64,000 nt of DNA, taken from contig NC_090323.1 in the NCBI RefSeq assembly GCF_040869045.1, positions 260,962,392 through 261,026,391 on the forward strand, in the 5' to 3' direction. Under the pieces are notes generated by a model, which searched no databases, was not told where the DNA came from, and saw only the letters and a program-made list of their open reading frames with translations. This DNA is from Eurosta solidaginis. Its lineage: Eukaryota > Arthropoda > Insecta > Diptera > Tephritidae. Position 1 is the stretch's first letter. Every line of letters starts with the position of its first letter. Of this stretch, positions 46,000-57,643 are shown one piece after another. A program made the position numbers and the translations under genes.

Positions 46000-46095
46000 G
46001 CATTTGGAAGAGTATCGATACTTTACTCAGTACTTGGGAAAAAGCATCGAGTACGAAATACTCGGGTATTTTTTGTAAAAGTATCGATACTACCC
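46000..46095. repeat. Stretch with two TATCGATA palindromes
   Basis: GTATCGATAC occurs at about 46013 and 46081, separated by 'tactcagtac' and 'gagtacgaaatactcgg' runs. TATCGATA equals the Drosophila DRE core bound by DREF (family knowledge). It is interrupted by the SINE at 46096 and resumes at 46475. Confidence 0.4.
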
Positions 46096-46474
46096 GCGGC
46101 CACCTTGATGTGATGGTAGCGTGCTCCGCCTACCACCCGCCTACCACAGCGCCTACCCTGGGTTCACGCCCCGGGCAAAGCAACATCAAAATTTTAGAAA
46201 TAAGGTTTTTCAATTAGAAGAAAATTTTTCTAAGCGGGGTCGCACTTCGGCAGTGTTTGGCAAGCGCTCCGGGTGTATTTCTGCCATGAAAAGCTCTCAG
46301 TGAAAACTCATCTGCCTTGCAGATGCCGTTCGGAGTCGGCATGAAACATGTAGGTCCCGTCCGGCCAATTTGTAGGGAAAATCAAGAGGAGCGCGACGCA
46401 AATTGTAAGAGAAGTTCGACCTTAGAATTCTTCGGAGGTTATCGCGCCTTACATTTATTTATTTTTATTTTATT
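46096..46474 (+). mobile_element. SINE, full-length, tail type B
   Basis: tRNA-like head with A-box-like TGGTAGCGTGCTCCG and B box GGTTCACGCCC, the complete body, and GGTTATCGCGCCTTAC plus an ATTT-rich tail. Perfect 10 bp target duplication GATACTACCC at 46086-46095 and 46475-46484. The head contains a small duplication (CCGCCTACCAC twice). This is the best reference copy in the window. Confidence 0.93.
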
Positions 46475-46499
46475 GATACTACCCACATAGTACTCGTAT

Positions 46500-46940
46500 C
46501 GTTCCATCAATAATGACGGTTGGGTAGCAGGAACTGCGAAGGAGCAATTTGAAGGCTTACAAGAGTGCTGCGGTCAGTCATAATGCATGTATCAACCCTT
46601 ATATATGCTCTGGAAGTCATATCGAACCTCCTCCCTATATACCTGTTAGGTGAACTCCGAGCAAGTTTTTAAGCTGAATGCATTTCTGTCACGAATGGAT
46701 TTGGCCGTGCAATTACTCCAGAGACGGTTTCAGAAAACTTACGTCAACTATATTATCTTAGACCGAACTTCTCTGTTGACACCAATCCAGTCTACCAGGT
46801 AGGCAAGTTTGGGATGACATCTCTCCTATATACCGTCAGTTCACGGTCATCTTCACGGACGGCTCTAAGCTTAATGGCAATGTGGGCAGTCGTATAAACT
46901 GAGGCGAATTTCACTATCCTTAAGAAAAGGGCTGGGTGTA
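46500..46940 (+). pseudogene. LINE fragment reaching RNase H
   Basis: With frame changes the plus strand gives FTVIFTDGSKLNGNVGSRIN near 46840-46900, the first RNase H block of RNase H-bearing LINEs. The ~300 bp before it fits the spacer between RT and RNase H. Multiple stops. Dead. Confidence 0.55.
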
Positions 46941-47238
46941 ACTAAAGAGTCATAAAGGAGGTAACTTTTTGGCTGCTACCCAAATCCGTGGTAATTTTCT
47001 CTGGCAGTCATCTAGCGAACAAAGCCGTCCAAGGAAGGAATATTTCATCGAAGATAGAAAAAGGCTGCAGACGGTCATCATCATCACTCTAAACTTATCC
47101 AGCCTAACTACCAAACCAACCGTGGGTATGCACTCGCACCCCAATATTCTGCAAGCCAGTTGAAGCATGCGCTCTACTCCTCGCTTTTCTATTTGAATAG
47201 CTCGAGGGGTAATTTATCAGCACACACAGCTTTATCGT
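46941..47238. other. Unclassified spacer
   Basis: Possibly more of the LINE fragment, but I cannot align it to a domain. Nothing else seen. Confidence 0.3.
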
Positions 47239-48911
47239 TTTTATACTCAGTTGAGCAGAGCTCACAGAGTATATTAACTTTGATTGGATAAATGTTGGTT
47301 GTACAGGTATAAAGGAATCCAGATAGATATAGACTTCCATATATCAAAATCATCAGGATCGAAAAAAAATTTAATTGAGCCATGTCCGTTCGTCCGTCCG
47401 TCCGTCCGTTAACACGATAACTTGAGTAAATTTTGAGGTATCTTGATGAAATCTGGTGTGTAGGTTCCTGAGCACTCATCTCAGATCGCTATTTAAACAA
47501 TATCGGACTATAACCACGCCCACTTTTTCGATATCGAAAATTTCTAAAAACCGAAAAAGTGCGATAATTCATTACCAAAGACGGATAAAGCGATGAAACT
47601 TGGTAGGTGAGTTTAACTTATGGCGCAGAATAGAAAATTAGTAAAATTTTGGACAATGGGCGTGGCACCGCCCACTTTTAAAAGAAGGTAATTTAAAACT
47701 TTTGCAAGCTGTAATTTGGCAGTCGTTGAAGATATGATGAAATTTGGCAGGAACGTTACTCCTATTACTATATGTATGCTTAATAAAAATTAGCACAATC
47801 GAGAACGACCACGCGCACTTTAAAAAAAAAATTTACAAAAAATTTAATATCTTTACAGTATATAAGTAAATTATGTCAACATTCAACTCAAGTAATGATG
47901 TGGTGCAACAAAATGCAAAAATAAAAGAAAATTTCAAAATGGGCGTGGCTCCGCCCTTTTTCATTTAATTTGTCTAGGATACTTTTAATGCCATAAGTCG
48001 AACAAACATTTACCAATCCTTGTCAAATTTGGTAGGGGCTTAGATTCTGGGACGATAACTTATTTCTGTGAAAAAGGGCGAAATCGGTTGAAGCCACGCC
48101 CAGTTTTTATACACAGTCGACCGTCTGTCCTTCCGCTCGGCCGTTAACACGATAACTTGAGCAAAAATCGATATATTTTTACTAAACTCAGTTCACTTTG
48201 TATTGGTATACAAAATGGCCGAAATCCGACTATGACCACGCCCATTTTTCGATATCAAAAATTACGAAAAATGAAAAAAATGCCACAATTCTATACCAAA
48301 TACGAAACAAGGGATGAAACATGGTAATTGGAATGGTTTATTGACGCTAAATATAATTTTAGAAAAAAACTTTGTAAAATGGGTGTGACACCTACCATAT
48401 TAAGTAGAAGAAAATGAAAAAGTTTTGCAGGGCGAAATCAAAAGCCCTTGGAATCTTGGAAGGAATACTGTTCGTGGTATTACATATATAAATATATTAG
48501 AGGTACCCGACGGATGATGTTCTGGGTCACCCTGGTCCACATTTTGGTCGATATCTGGAAAATGCCTTCACATATACAACTACCACCACTCCCTTTTAAA
48601 ACCCTCATTAATACCTTTAATTTGATACCCATATCGTAAAAACACATCCTAGAGTCACCCCTGGTCCACCTTTATGGCGATATCTCGAAAAGGCGCCCAA
48701 CTATAGAACTAAGGCCTACGCCCTTTTAAAATACTCATTAACACCTTTCATTTGATACACATGTCATACAAACACATTCCAGGGTTACCCTCGGTTCATT
48801 TTCCTACATGGTTATTTTCCCTTATGTTGTCACCATAGCTCTCAACTGAGTATGTAATGTTCGGTTACACACGAACTTAACCTTACACCCGAACTTAACC
48901 TTCCTTACTTG
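47239..48911 (+). mobile_element. DINE-1-like repeat, near complete, plus orientation
   Basis: 5' end TTTTTATACTCAGTTGAGCA with GAGTATATTAA about 30 bp in. A CGTCCGTCCGTCCGTCCG run lies at about 47391. CCACGCCC- or GGGCGTGG-type motifs stand near 47511, 47660, 47941, 48095 and 48236. The 3' end is CGAACTTAACCTTCCTTACTTG (48890-48911), preceded by a short extra copy of 'cgaacttaacctt'. No coding capacity. Confidence 0.82.
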
Positions 48912-50080
48912 TTTTCGTTTGCCTTAATATAAATATGGCAGAATGAGTGGCGGGGTAGAGCCTCATCATAGTCGTATGGAAGATAAATTATTATATCGCA
49001 TTCGACTGTTAGTTCAGGGTCATCATCTGCCCTTGCTTCACCGAAGCCTTAGTTTAATAGTTAGGAAAAGCGTTTCCTACATAATCTAAACATTATATTG
49101 GTATCGTCTACCAGTCGACGTTTCGTTCTTACTGAAAATCGCATTCGGGCTCCAAGCGTTTCAGTTGTTTGGTTGGGTAGAAGATAGCTCTTCGCAGTCA
49201 CGACTTCCCGCCTCTACTCTTTTCTTCGTGAAAAAAGTTATCCTCGCGCTGCTTATGCATACCGTAGGGTTGGTTTTTGCTCTCAGAAAACAGGTGTGAG
49301 AGCCGAGTTACAAGTCATTGCAAGCTGTTGCGATTGCAGCTTTTTGCCACCCAGCTGTCTTTTGATTTTGTGTTGCAAATCGTAAGCACATTTAAAACAC
49401 TGGAGCCACGCTGTCCGTTTTACGCAACAGTGTTTTCCGATCATAAGATAGCCATGTAGAGTGATAGATGTTTTGTATGCTTACACTTGGTGCCGGGTAT
49501 GACTATGCTTTGGGCACCGCGGGACGATCAACTCCAATTTATTAGGTGTGCTTTCGTTGCGGAATTGCGTTAAAGGCACCATTTCGATCATAGCGGGCAG
49601 ACGCACCAGCCCCATTAAGGGGCCTGACATTCCAGGTGAATACGCTGAAACCGTTGGCCTTTGACCGTTTTGGAATGGACGACAATAAATGCATGTCTCA
49701 TTACCTGAAGCCTTGTTTGGCTCTCATTGAATGTCGAGCTGTGTTTCGGGTCACATGCTAGAACCGCTCGAGAACACAAAAACCCGTTTGCAGCGCACCT
49801 CACGGTAGTCTGCCGCAGCGGGCGGAGTCCCCCCGCTGGTCCTAGGCCGATTATTTCGGAGTGATCTTGCATAGCTGTCTTCCCACATGTGCTCACCGTC
49901 CTACAAATGTTCAGTGGCTATCCAGAGGTAATTAGCTGTCTTAACCTTATGTCATTCCCTGGGAAATGGCAATGCGGAGCTTTCCCACTTGATTGGGCTT
50001 CTACACACGGTTCCTTCCTTTAGTTGGAGATTCTATTGACATAAAGAATTTTTAAAATACTCGTGCGACATCTAGGGGAA
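48912..50080. other. Unclassified GC-richer stretch
   Basis: Richer in GC than its flanks, especially 49490-49860 (phrases such as 'gccccattaaggggcctgac' and 'gcgggcggagtccccccgctgg'). It probably derives from a mobile element, maybe a LINE end, but I cannot place it. Open frames of 60-93 codons show no domain. Confidence 0.35.
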
Positions 50081-50438
50081 ATTTTGTTTCCTCATATATA
50101 CATTTATTTAAAGCTTCAAGCCTCTACAACACCGAAAAAAAGCTTAAAAATCGATCTCAAATTTTAAAGGCATATTTAAGAATCTCGATTAATCCGTCAC
50201 CTAGCCGAATTTTTTACATAAAAATCTATTGCAGGATTCCCTCATTTTGTACCAAGAATATGCCGACAGATAAACCAAATACTGAACGGAATAAGCGACT
50301 TACAAGAGATCAAAGGATTTCGCTTCACAAAAACTCCTCTTCTTATGCACAAGCATGGAGAGTACATTGCAATAGAGGCTTTGGCAGGAGCAACCCCCAG
50401 GATACGCCTCTGATTTTTTGAATCACAAACATACGCGT

Positions 50439-51118
50439 ACAGCACCGAGTAGAAAACTAGCAGAGACAATATTTATCAAATTTGATCAATTAAATTCTAC
50501 TTTTTTATTTACGATATTTACAAACGTCCTTGAGTTCTGTAACTGATGCTGTGCACAGCAATCAATCTCAAAAATGTCTTCGAAAAAATTCGAAAAAATT
50601 TGAGAAAGTTTAATAGAAATTTCGAACTTTTTAAGCATGTAGTTTTATAGCCCAATCAATTTTGGTCTTACAAAGTACAAGTTATAAGTCTTTCGAAATT
50701 AGCATTTATTTTCGAAAATCTTTTTACCGATGGGCATTGTAGATTTTCAAATCAGTACGAAAATGACACTGAAGATGGCACAACGCCGAAAACGGCTTGT
50801 CTCCAAACCAAATTTAGCAACGGATGACGGAAAATCCTTCCAATATATATCAATTATCCATCTGTCCTTTGAGGGAAAGTGTGAACATTTTTTTTAAACG
50901 GAAGAAAATCTGAAAAACCCTTCGGAACAAAATTTTTAAAAATAAATGCGAGTTTTCAGATACCCTTGATATGCACTTTGTTAGACTAAGTTTAAATTTT
51001 CGTGAAATTTTCTCAAATTTCAAAGACGTTTGTACTTAAAATATCGAAAATAAAAAAGTAGAGTATGATTGATCAAATTTGATAAAAATTGTCTCTGCTA
51101 GTTTTTGTACGCTGCTGT
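50439..51118. mobile_element. Long-TIR element (family L), copy 2, 680 bp
   Basis: The two ends are reverse complements over roughly 90-100 bp: ACAGCACCGAGTAGAAAACT at the left against ACAGCAGCGTACAAAAACT at the right (minus strand), both followed by AGCAGAGACAAT, TATCAAATTTGATCAAT and TACTTTTTTATTT. The middle has no ORF and shares 'gaaaaaattcgaaaa'-type text with copy 1. Confidence 0.85.
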
Positions 51119-51179
51119 TTGCATATGTTTGAAATTGAAAAAAAGAGGGGGGAAAGAGCACAGCTGCTGTTACAAAATT

Positions 51180-51275
51180 CATTGAAGTTTTTACTTAAAA
51201 TATCGAAAATAGAAAACTAAGAATTTAATTGACGAAAAATTGTCACTGCTATTTTTCTGTTCGCCGCTGTACGCG
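51180..51275. mobile_element. Lone right end of a family L element
   Basis: 'acttaaaatatcgaaaatagaaaac...ttgtcactgctatttttctgttcgccgctgta' matches the right inverted end of copies 1 and 2. No partner end is near. Confidence 0.65.
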
Positions 51276-53039
51276 CATATATCACAATCATCAACGTCAA
51301 TAGTTCTATGCAGATTTATCTTGCAACAAAAAGCAATAAAAGGATCCAGAATTAGACTAATACTTACAAACTGCAAGATATTAAAGTGCTTGTTTATGTA
51401 TGTTTGGCGGCACATTTAAGACTTTTCTCCTTTTGTCAGCAGGCTCATCAACAAACATACACAAATACACACACATACCTACATACATGTATGTATGCAT
51501 TTACATATGTATGTTGGTATGAAGATGGGCAATTCGTCTGTCCTTTGACATGCAGTTGACAGCCTGACGACTTTGTGACGTACTAAAGTCATTGAAGCTG
51601 CGCGCTACTTGCCGCTTCATGTTGCATAAAGCAGAGTGCATACATAACTCGACGGCTACCACCAAAATGCAGCATAAATCATAAAAATTTCGTATATGGC
51701 GACTGTTGCTGCTGCCAATCCAATTTCAAATTACAATCAGTTGTTGATTTCCTTCAAACCAAAATAAAGCCGACCAGCTCCAAATTACTTGTCGAGTAAG
51801 TAAAATGAATAAATCGTTCGTGTCAGGCAGAAGCAGCAGCAGCGGCAGTAGGCAGGCGAGTGTTTCGTCAGTGTTTTGTAGATTGATTCTTTTTGTCGTT
51901 TTAGGGAATTTTGGTGTTTTGATTGACAGCTCTGAGTGCTTTGACAATTGTTTGACAATTCACACAGCACTTTGTAGCATCTAAGCATCTTCATTCATGT
52001 ACATATATATATGGATACATATGTGTTGTTGTATATAAAAGTTACTTCATTTATTCACGTCTGTAAGTGAGCGCTCGCGTTAATCTCAATGAAACGATTT
52101 TCTCGTAACGCTTGACAAATTTTTTTGACATGCTGCAAGACTGACAACAAACAACAAAAAAAATCATTCAACATGCAAATGCGTTCTCTAGCTAAATATT
52201 ACAACAATCAATAATAGCAACAGTAGCTATTAATGTAACGACAGCAACAACAACAACGTTAATAGAAAGATTGCGCAGATTAGAAGTGGCAACAACAACG
52301 CGTTTCACATGTCAACGTACAAATTTAGTAGCACATTTTCAATTATTTAACGGTGCGTTTTACAAAAAGAGAAACAAAGACCTTTGAATATTTAACAGCC
52401 GTTTACACAGGTCAAGTTTTATGATGTTTAAACATTTTTCAATTTGTACGAGTACTCGAGTTTTGAGGAAAATTACCAAATTGTTTATTTACTTAATTAG
52501 TTAATTTACAAATGTTTGGCTGTATTTTGACTAATTTTGTTTATCAAAATGGATTTAATTCGAAATTGAGGTTTTTGAGTATCGCAGTCTGATTAATTCA
52601 CATGCTTGAAAAGGCCTTTTTTACTTGAAAATATTCATTAAATTGAAATCATAATAAAACATACAATTTTTTTAGCGAAAATTTCATAATTACTTGCAAG
52701 CCGATTTATGTACATTTAAATAATAAAATCGAGGACAGAAATATCACAATAAATTTTGGTCCCAATTGGGTTTTGGTCATATTGTAATATATGGATATTC
52801 ATAATGTTATCTGAGCTTGAACCCCTATGCAACGCGCCATAACCGTTATCAATCCAAACCAAAATTTAATTTAAACTCGTTTGATACCCATAGATTAATC
52901 TTTACTTTGGCATATATGCCCTGCTTCTAAACTATTATTAATCTATGTCGAAAAGACACAGAGTTTTAACGATACCCAATGTGGAACAACAATCAATCTC
53001 GCATCATCCTGAATTGGCTCCGTGATGTTACTTACATCA
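51276..53039. other. Intron-like or intergenic DNA
   Basis: AT-rich, with CATACATGTATGTATGCATT near 51480, AACAACAACAACG near 52245 and a CAGCAGCAGCGGCAG run near 51830. No coding frame or element end recognised. Confidence 0.45.
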
Positions 53040-53850
53040 ATTACGAAATGGTCCTTAAACTATAAAGAAGCAATCCAGAAATGATCCTGTAAAAACCCCA
53101 GACTGGTCTCGAAATTATCTCTGAAAATTATGACGAAAAGCCACAAACTATCTAGTCCCAAAAAAAAAAATCTAAAACAATGCCGAAATAATGTAAACAT
53201 ATTCCGAAACAGTGCCGAAATTGTCCTGAAATGGACGAGATATTATTCCGGAAGCAATCTCCGAATAGTTCCAAACTGTTCCCGAAAACAAACACGAAAT
53301 TATCACAAAGTGACACCGAAAACAATTGCGAAAGAACTCCGAAATAACACTGACAAGATCTTATATTGTTCCGAAGTTAGTTCGCAATGTTACCTCGGTG
53401 ACTCAAAAAAATAAAACCAAAAGATCCCGAAACTATCCGGAAACAAAACCGAATTGATATCGAAATGGGACGATTGTTTTAAGATCATATCAGGAAACAA
53501 TGATGAAATGATCTTGCAAACCAACCAAAAGTAGTAGAATATATAAAAATATACCCCAAATTATCTCGAAAGTACCAGGAAATGTTCTGAACTGACCTGA
53601 AATGTCACGAAGTTATTCCGAAACAGCCCCGAAAGGATGCTGAAAAAAACTCCAAAATTATTGCACACGACATTATGTACACGAAACAAACCCTTAAATA
53701 ATCCTTGCAGGTTTCATCCTTAATTTGTCCCAAAATGATTCCGAAAAGGACTCGAAATCATCCCGAAGTAGTCCGGAAACAACTCAGATATGAACCAAAG
53801 ATAATTTCGAAAAGGCCTGTTTCTGCAATAGTCGAAAGAACTACAAACTG
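53040..53850 (-). repeat. Degenerate CCGAAAT-type repeat
   Basis: Runs such as 'attccgaaacagtgccgaaattgtcctgaaatgg' and 'atcccgaaactatccggaaac' repeat for 800 bp. It is the reverse complement of the TTTCGGGATTATT-type tracts at 2690, 10400, 14590 and 15300. Confidence 0.65.
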
Positions 53851-54060
53851 CTAGTAATAGAAAAAATATTGGTTTTCTAAAATTGGTCAATCGATTTTGT
53901 TAATTTTCCGCGGTGTATATATAACAAACTTCTAAATTCCAACATAATATCGGCCAACAACATAACGGCTTGCAAAACTTTTTGTTTTTGTTTTTTTTTT
54001 TTAAGTGGGCGATGCCACGCCCGATTTTGAAAACTTTACTGAATACACATGTATGTATAT

Positions 54061-54480
54061 GGCAGCGAACAAAAAATATTTTTTTTTTTTATCAAATATC
54101 GTCAGTTAAATTTTTTTACTTTCGCAAGTTTAAGAAAACATTGTCATGAATTTTGTAACTGAAACTATGCAAACCAATCCCCAAAATGTTTTTGAAAAAA
54201 TCGGAAATTCGAGAAAACTTCCCATATTTATTTAGAGTTTTCTGCATTTTTTTAGTATGCAGTTCTGTAGCCAAAATAATTCTAGTTGTGGGTTTCCCAA
54301 AACTTGCAATTATTTTTGAAATTTTTTTCCGAAGTGTTTCAGTTATTCTTCCATACAAAAACTAAAACGCCCTTTGTAAACAAGTTTTCAAAAATCAAAA
54401 CCACTTTTGTATGATCTACGCATAACTTATACTGTGTTAAGACTAAAATTGAAATGACATACTCAACAAAAAAAAACTGA
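54061..54480. mobile_element. Family L element, copy 3, one end only
   Basis: Starts GGCAGCGAACAAAAAATAT, then 'tttatcaaatatcgtc' and 'catgaattttgtaactgaaactatg...', parallel to the left half of copy 1 (24680-24960). No matching right end. Confidence 0.6.
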
Positions 54481-54514
54481 AAACACTAAATACTTGAAAT
54501 TTAGAAAAAAGAAA

Positions 54515-54900
54515 TTTATTTAGCCATGTCCGCCCGTCTGTCCGTAAACACGATAAGTTGAGTAAATTTTTGAGGTATCGTAATGAAATTTGGTATGTAA
54601 GTTCCTGGGCACTCATCTCAGATCGTTTTTTAAAATGAACGAAATCGGACTATAACCACGCCCACTTTTTCGATATCGAAAAACCAAAAAAGTGCGATAA
54701 TTCATTACCAGAGACGGATAAAGCGATGAAACTTGGTAGGTGGGTTGACCCTATGACGCAGAATAGAAAATTAGTAAAATTACGTTACTCCTATTACTAT
54801 ATGTGTTCTAAATAATAATTAGCAAAATCGGATGACGAACACGCCCATTTAAAAAAAAAATTTAAAAGTCAAATTTTAACAAAAAATATGTTGAGGAAGT
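54515..54900 (+). mobile_element. DINE-1-like fragment
   Basis: 'ttagccatgtccgcccgtctgtccg' to 'cgaacacgcccatttaaaaaa' follows 47370-47880 closely, but it lacks the first ~140 bp and all of the 3' half, and a short internal piece is deleted near 54780. Confidence 0.75.
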
Positions 54901-56294
54901 AAGTATTCGACCCCAGTAGTGTCATTTTAAAATTTTTTAGTGGTACGCTATAATGGATATTCGCTGTGAGTTCAAGTTCTTTGTTTGCTGTGTTTGTTGT
55001 TATTGTCTGCAGTTTTGTGAAAACTCAAGTTGCTTGCTTGCTTATGGAATATTTTTCCACTAATTTACAAACATTGAACAAATTTTTAAAATTATCAAAC
55101 AAATTATCACATGTTATTACACGTGTACACGCACACACACTAGCACAACACGTTTTCATAGATGATATTACATATGTAAAAGCACATCATTAACACGTTT
55201 CACTAATAAAATGAAGGAAAACAACAAGACACGATCACATACTAAGAACGTTGCTATTTTATTAATAAAAGGATATATATATGTACATATGTATATAAGT
55301 ATGTGAGTTTGTACTGAGACGTTGCAAGATCGGAAAATATTAGCAAAACCAGCCATTAACATTTGTTGTTCTTGTTCTATGTGGTAGTAAACAACACAAA
55401 GCTCACTTTTACATTATTAACGCTTTTTTGCACTAAATAAATAAAAATATATATAAAACAGCATTGAAAACACGTACCAACTAAGTAAGTAGTTCATTGT
55501 AGTAAGTGTAAGTAGCAACAACAACAACAATAATAATACCAATATCAACAACATGCAACATACAACATACAACACGTACAACATGTTAAACAACCTAAAA
55601 ACACAAATTAACGACTGTGAAAAGCTTGTAGCGTGTGTGAGTGAGCCTGTGAGGTGGGGCATTGATGAAGAACTTGCAACGCAGATGAAGTGTGGGCCAA
55701 TGGACGAGTATATGTATGGTATTTACATACATCAGCAGTCGCCAAAGATACATTAGTTAAGACGACAAATATATGCAGTGTACTTTGGCTGCGACATTGT
55801 CATTTCATTTTGTTGTTGTAAAAATGCAAAAGAAAACAAGCTGGACGTGGTTTTTGAGCATTATTTTCTGATTATTGTTTGTTTATTGCTAACTGTTGTT
55901 GTTGCTGATAATTTTCCTTGTACTTAAATAATAAACAAGCCAGTGAACAAGTGATTGGATAAAAATTTCAAATACGAAAAATTTTTATGATTTATATATG
56001 TATTTGATATAAAGGGTGCACCATTGGAGAATATATTTTTTTCAGACACATGACGGTCTCAACACAAAAACGTAGAGAACATTAATAAGAGACTAGCCAT
56101 ATTGATTAGTTTTGTGTTCTCCTTTAATAATATGACCTTTTCATAGGTTTCTTTGAGTCCCATTATAAGGTGATTTTCATAATTATTGAGCCAGGGACGT
56201 TTTTCATTCAAAGGTATAGATCAAGCTGCGTTTCTCTTTTTCAACGATGGGCTATCATACATTACGAGATGTAAATAAGGCAGGGTAGCTCCCA
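54901..56294. other. Intron-like or intergenic DNA
   Basis: AT-rich with GCAACAACAACAACAATAAT near 55516 and a run of 'acatacaac' repeats near 55555. The open frames at 54966-55193 and 55553-55756 show no domain. Confidence 0.45.
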
Positions 56295-57175
56295 TCTTAA
56301 TATATAAAAAACACGTGTCCCAACATTTTCGAGCGCGATGGACTCTTAAACTACTGAACCGATTTTGAATTTGTTTTGCACCCCGTGTGTAGTTTGATCT
56401 AACTTGAGAGATAGGATAGGTTATATCTCAGTTTAAAGTCGCAATATTATTTTATTGTAAATTTTTTTATTTGTTTATACGTAATAATAAAATGTTACGT
56501 ATACGCAGTGGCACTCATATTTTCAGGCGGTGCGGATATACTTCCGTGTAATTGCTTGGTGTTTAATTAAACGACCTGCTTATCAATAGAAAATATTATA
56601 GCGAATGATATCAAGTATAGCACATCACCAGGCCCGCCGAGAGGGTGGGGGGTTTCTGAGGGGGCCCTCGACTTAGAGGTACTATGACATTTTTTTTAAT
56701 TCAGGAGAGTCTTTAGTTGTGTAGAGGGTAATTTTCATACCCCTGGGTGACTAGGATCTCGAGATATAGGCCAAAACGTGGGCCAGTGAATCAAATGAAA
56801 GCTGTTGATGAGTGCTTTAGTACAGAGTAATATATTATGCAGAGACGGACAGGATTAGGACTAGGACTGGGACTAAGACTCGGAGTGGGACTGGGACTGG
56901 AATAAAATACATGCCACCCTCTGGTACAGGCAAAAAGGGATGCATAAGAATGAGAAGAAATTGAGAGAAGAGAAAAGAGAGAAGGAGATTGAGAAAGAGA
57001 TAGAATGAGACGAAGATGGAGATAGATGAAGCGAAAAAGACGGAGGGAGGAGTGAATAAAAGGATTAGGGAAAAGTGAGGAGGGGGGGGAGGGCAGAGTG
57101 AGACGGAAAAAGCTTATTAAAATGTATGCAGATAGGCCAAATTTAGGGCAGGACAACGCCTGCCGGGTCTTCTAG
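56295..57175 (+). mobile_element. Non-autonomous Helitron, 881 bp
   Basis: 5' end TCTTAATATATAAAAAACAC, preceded by A. 3' end CTAG at 57172-57175, followed by T, so it sits in a host A|T site. Seven bases before CTAG ends a 6 bp hairpin (GGCAGG / CCTGCC, 57147-57164). These are the standard Helitron marks: 5' TC, 3' hairpin plus CTRR, A/T insertion and no target duplication. Inside lie a purine-rich tract (56940-57110), a module with 'ctaggatctcgagatataggcc' also seen at 63700, and a stretch at 56631 that looks like a hAT tip (CAGGCCCGCCGAGAGGG). No Rep/helicase is coded, so it needs an autonomous partner. Confidence 0.88.
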
Positions 57176-57344
57176 TACAAATATAATATTTCGAAGTGCA
57201 TATCTCTGCAAGTATTCATGGTACAATCCTGAAAATTGGTTGAGAACTACAAAAGGCTTGGGAGTAGAAGAGAGAATAAGATATGATGAGAAGTGGGAAT
57301 AGCAAAATCAAAAAGGCAACGGAGCAGAATCTGTGGGTGGTGGA

Positions 57345-57643
57345 ACTTCTCTTCCAATTTCCGTCGTGCTCCTCTTGATTTTTCTTACAAATTGGCTACT
57401 TGTTTTATGCCGACCCCAAACGGCATCTGCAAGACAGATGAGTTTTCACTGAGAGCTTTCCATGGCAGAAATACGCTCGGAATGCTTGCCAAACACTGCC
57501 GAGAGGCGACTCCGCTTAGAAAAATTTTCTTCTAATTAAAAAAACTTGTTTCTAAAATTGTGATGTCCCTTTGCCCGGGGCGTGAACATAGGATCTTCGC
57601 TGTGGATGGCGGAGCACGCTACCATCACAATACGGCGGACGCC
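57345..57643 (-). mobile_element. SINE, head present, tail missing
   Basis: Minus-strand copy with head (gatggtagcgtgctccgcc), B-box region altered to CTATGTTCACGCCC, and a full body to 'aaattggaagagaag'. The last ~45 bp, including the tail, are absent, so the 3' end is lost. Confidence 0.82.

Noticed and set aside
46096..46180. tRNA gene
   Set aside because: The A and B boxes belong to a SINE head; the head continues into the SINE body with target duplications outside, and no cloverleaf closes.
47391..47410. Zinc-finger or regulatory meaning of the GTCCGTCC runs
   Set aside because: The tetranucleotide run is a standard microsatellite part of DINE-1-like repeats and varies in length between copies.
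49615..49896. 93-codon minus-strand ORF
   Set aside because: No recognisable domain, and it lies in an unclassified GC-richer repeat-like stretch.
56631..56690. Complete hAT element inside the Helitron
   Set aside because: Only one tip-like sequence (CAGGCCCGCCGAGAGGG) is visible; no second tip, transposase or duplication.
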